In this document: positions 12,843 through 14,413 of the stretch, piece by piece
How the letters are laid out: every line of letters begins with the position of its first letter
How positions within the stretch are numbered: position 1 is the stretch's first letter
NCBI GenBank assembly: GCA_002499705.1
Contig: DAMU01000097.1
Coordinates: 25,397 to 39,809, forward strand
Reading direction: 5' to 3'
From: Euryarchaeota archaeon UBA91
GTDB taxonomy: Archaea > Thermoplasmatota > Poseidoniia > Poseidoniales > Poseidoniaceae
Length of the DNA stretch: 14,413 nt
Made by a program: the position numbers and the translations under genes
Notes under the pieces: generated by a model
Told to the model about the DNA's origin: nothing
The model's input: only the letters and a program-made list of their open reading frames with translations
Database searches by the model: none

Positions 12843-14312
12843 ATGGAGCGGTTGAATTTTGAAGACGAACGTCTTTGGAAGGGATTGCTCATTCTTGGTA
12901 TTCTTCTCAATATCCTTGTATGTATTACCAGTGATTTGGGTTTGGATACCCAAGTAAAAATGGCCGTTGATGAAAACGGTGCTTTGCCATGGGGAGATTT
13001 ACGTCCTGAAACCATTGGTCAAAGTGACCCGGATGATGGTGGACAACGCACAGTCTTGCCTTTGTATGGTATGTCAGAAGTTGGTATCAAGGCAGCAGCA
13101 CTCATCACTTTTTTTGGACTAATCGCATGCCTTTTGCGTTGGAGTGGCATCCATTCTGCAGCTGTTCTGTCGCTTTCCCCAGCCTTTATTTTCTCAATTG
13201 GTCGGGGTTATGAAGAAGTATACCTTGCTGCTTTTTGCGGACTTTCCTTCGTTCTGTTTACCGGCATTCTCTCTTCGAAGAACAGGCTATTGCAACACAT
13301 TGGAGGAGGTTGGGCTTTCATGCTTATGCCGTATGCCAAAGGGTTCACTGACGCAACAGGTGTTCTCGTTGGAGGCTTGCTTCTTGCGGCAACAGTTCTG
13401 CTATGGCGTGAAGTTCATCTTCGGGGAGGTGAGAAAACCCGTTGGATGTCAAAACCTCATATCGTTGGCATTGCTGTTTGTTCCTTCGTTTCTCTTTCCA
13501 TGGTTCTGCTTGGCATACTTGGTTACAACAGTACCCTGGCAATACTTGCTGATAGCCCCGTTCGATATACCACTGCTTTTGCTTTCTCTCTCTTCGATGT
13601 CGTGATTCTCTTCACCCTGTTTGGCATGGTGGCGTGGCCTTTTGTTCAGCCAATGTTTGCGTCTTTTGCATCGATTGAAGATTCTAACATTGCCTTGATG
13701 ACGGGTTACATCGTTGGAATGATGACTGCGATTGTCTTCTATGTGGCAGCACTTTGGACCTATGAAGCAAGCATTTGGGATGCAGATTGGCCGGGTATTA
13801 TCTGGACCATGGGGAATAATGGTCGATACATTACCATGCTGTTTATTCCTCTGGTATTCTTGCTCAAGCACTCTTCTCAGCATGTTGAAGTTCCAACTTA
13901 TGACTCACCCGGCTCGAAAGTCGCCGTCATGGGAATGACGCTTCTCCTACTCTTGCCACTTTCACTTCTTGCCTCAGTGCATGGGCAAACCATGTGGACG
14001 GATGAGGCAGCAGATTCAATGAACCTCAGTGATGAAGAGCATTTTCTGTTTGTTTCAGAAGATACACTTGGTATGCACTGGCTCTATACCTTCTATGCAC
14101 CGCTTGATGCTGAAGAGAAACAGATTACAGGACACTGGCGATCAATAGATTCGGCATGGGTATTGGACCTCAACACTTCACTCTCGCAAGTGAACACACT
14201 CGTGACTTCACCCGATGTAACGTTGACACCGAACGGGTGGATTGTTCAATCAAGTGGAGAAGTTAACCTTCTCAACGGTGGAGGGGAATGGCGCGTTTTG
14301 ACGCGCTCTTGA
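12843..14312 (+). CDS. polytopic membrane protein, possible GT-C type glycosyltransferase
   Basis: A 489-residue membrane protein with a first helix at about 12-29, an acidic loop (SDLGLDTQVK, D31 and D35, up to about 75) and further hydrophobic segments near 80-97, 105-118, 124-142, 155-187, 207-227, 243-272, 284-305, 329-341 and 359-380. A C-terminal extracytoplasmic region follows (381-489). The acidic pair in the first external loop, SIGRGYEE (118-125) after a helix, and NNGRYITMLFIPL (325-337) resemble GT-C-fold lipid-phosphate-sugar glycosyltransferases (PMT/ArnT-like). In those enzymes such an Asp is catalytic and an R-Y-x3-hydrophobic-P segment recurs. This is pattern similarity, not a firm family match. 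ATG 12843 is the first in-frame start. The stop is 2 bp from that of the next, convergent gene. Confidence 0.6.
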   Translation: MERLNFEDERLWKGLLILGILLNILVCITSDLGLDTQVKMAVDENGALPWGDLRPETIGQSDPDDGGQRTVLPLYGMSEVGIKAAALITFFGLIACLLRWSGIHSAAVLSLSPAFIFSIGRGYEEVYLAAFCGLSFVLFTGILSSKNRLLQHIGGGWAFMLMPYAKGFTDATGVLVGGLLLAATVLLWREVHLRGGEKTRWMSKPHIVGIAVCSFVSLSMVLLGILGYNSTLAILADSPVRYTTAFAFSLFDVVILFTLFGMVAWPFVQPMFASFASIEDSNIALMTGYIVGMMTAIVFYVAALWTYEASIWDADWPGIIWTMGNNGRYITMLFIPLVFLLKHSSQHVEVPTYDSPGSKVAVMGMTLLLLLPLSLLASVHGQTMWTDEAADSMNLSDEEHFLFVSEDTLGMHWLYTFYAPLDAEEKQITGHWRSIDSAWVLDLNTSLSQVNTLVTSPDVTLTPNGWIVQSSGEVNLLNGGGEWRVLTRS

Positions 14313-14319
14313 CCTCAAG
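14290..14319. terminator. bidirectional inverted repeats at the convergent gene ends
   Basis: GCGCGT (14291-14296) and ACGCGC (14301-14306) form a perfect 6-bp stem around TTTG, extended by a G-U pair, inside the last codons of the plus-strand gene. Immediately after, CTTGA-CC-TCAAG (14308-14319) is a palindrome whose arms contain both stop codons: plus TGA at 14310-14312 and minus TGA at 14317-14315. Either structure would fold in transcripts from both directions. A T-run (14322-14326) follows on the plus strand and could stop that transcript. Confidence 0.45.
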
Positions 14320-14413
14320 CGTTTTTGTCAGCTTGGACTTGTGTGCGAACTGCTTGAGCAGCAGACTTTGCATCTTGCATAGCCTTGCGCACACGGGTAC
14401 CAGCAGCAGCGTT
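14315..14413 (-). CDS. C-terminus of a possible Hc1/histone H1-like DNA-binding protein (partial)
   Basis: The last 32 codons and the stop of a minus-strand gene running off the right edge. The visible sequence has NAAAGTRVRKAMQDAK followed by a further basic Ala/Gln helix ending QADKNA. The N-x-AAGTRxRKAMQ-x-x-K pattern resembles the core of Hc1-type histone-H1-like proteins (PF07432), small basic helical proteins that compact DNA, in which the NKAA...RVR segment recurs. A ribosomal or other nucleic-acid-binding tail would also look basic and alanine-rich. The 2-bp convergent spacing to the preceding gene supports it as a real gene end. Confidence 0.5.
   Translation of the reverse strand, partial: NAAAGTRVRKAMQDAKSAAQAVRTQVQADKNA

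Noticed and set aside
12791..13015. 75-codon N-terminal extension of the CoA-transferase
   Set aside because: It is antisense to the divergent membrane-protein gene; the CaiB/BaiF motif starts at MSGILEGIRIVD.
13144..13605. 153-codon plus-strand open frame in another frame of the GT-C-like gene
   Set aside because: Phe-, Leu- and Cys-rich frameshifted reading of membrane-protein codons; the 489-residue frame is continuous across it.
13449..13883. 144-codon minus-strand open frame inside the GT-C-like gene
   Set aside because: Cys-, His- and Asn-rich composition typical of the complement of a membrane-protein gene; no motif or start signal.
1..14413. CRISPR array, IS element, rRNA or replication origin
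   Set aside because: No regularly spaced repeats, transposase motifs, rRNA signatures or origin-like repeat clusters were seen on either strand.

Overview
The window reads as chromosomal DNA of a marine euryarchaeon, most likely Marine Group II (Poseidoniia/Thermoplasmatota). This is an inference. It rests on an archaeal flap endonuclease with a PIP-like tail, an archaeal Trm-G10-type tRNA methyltransferase, a tRNA gene without an encoded CCA end and with an archaeal-style G10-U25 pair, secreted or membrane proteins with acidic Cys-poor ectodomains, and AT boxes about 26-30 nt ahead of several start codons, as in leaderless or short-leader archaeal transcripts. No phage, IS element, CRISPR array or rRNA was seen.

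Layout. Bases 2-100 hold the last 32 codons of an unidentified plus-strand gene. A minus-strand pair follows: a TPR protein (1477-2910) and a DUF418 membrane protein (107-1501). They probably form an operon with the TPR gene upstream. A 130-bp divergent promoter (2911-3040) with a 10-bp inverted repeat separates them from a plus-strand run: a cytoplasmic VWA protein (3041-4762), a CREST/alkaline-ceramidase-like membrane hydrolase (4811-5824), and an AmpG/acetyl-CoA-transporter-like MFS protein carrying a secreted N-terminal ectodomain (5904-8063). An A+T-rich single-pass orphan protein (8201-8962) follows, lying next to tRNA-Arg(UCG) (9019-9092, minus).

The right half is housekeeping in style: a CxxCxxCC iron/zinc-cluster protein (9148-9552, plus), Trm-G10 (9518-10657, minus), FEN1 (10733-11761, plus), a class III CoA-transferase (11744-12790, minus), a polytopic GT-C-like membrane protein (12843-14312, plus), and the C-terminus of a possible Hc1/histone-H1-like protein (14315-14413, minus). 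These genes alternate as divergent and convergent pairs. The convergent genes overlap by 35 bp (CxxCxxCC/Trm-G10) and 18 bp (FEN1/CoA-transferase), or have 2 bp between stops (14312/14315). The divergent pairs share intergenic regions of 52-75 bp.

The most interesting block is 1477-8063. A TPR scaffold with exactly 40-residue repeats and a VWA protein with an intact MIDAS diverge from one putative operator, and the VWA gene is followed by an archaeal CREST hydrolase whose Ser/His/Asp/His/His spacing equals that of alkaline ceramidases and by an ectodomain-MFS fusion. A joint function, such as regulated processing and import of an amide-linked lipid or amphiphile, is only a hypothesis. Sphingolipids are not known archaeal membrane components, so the substrate is an open question.
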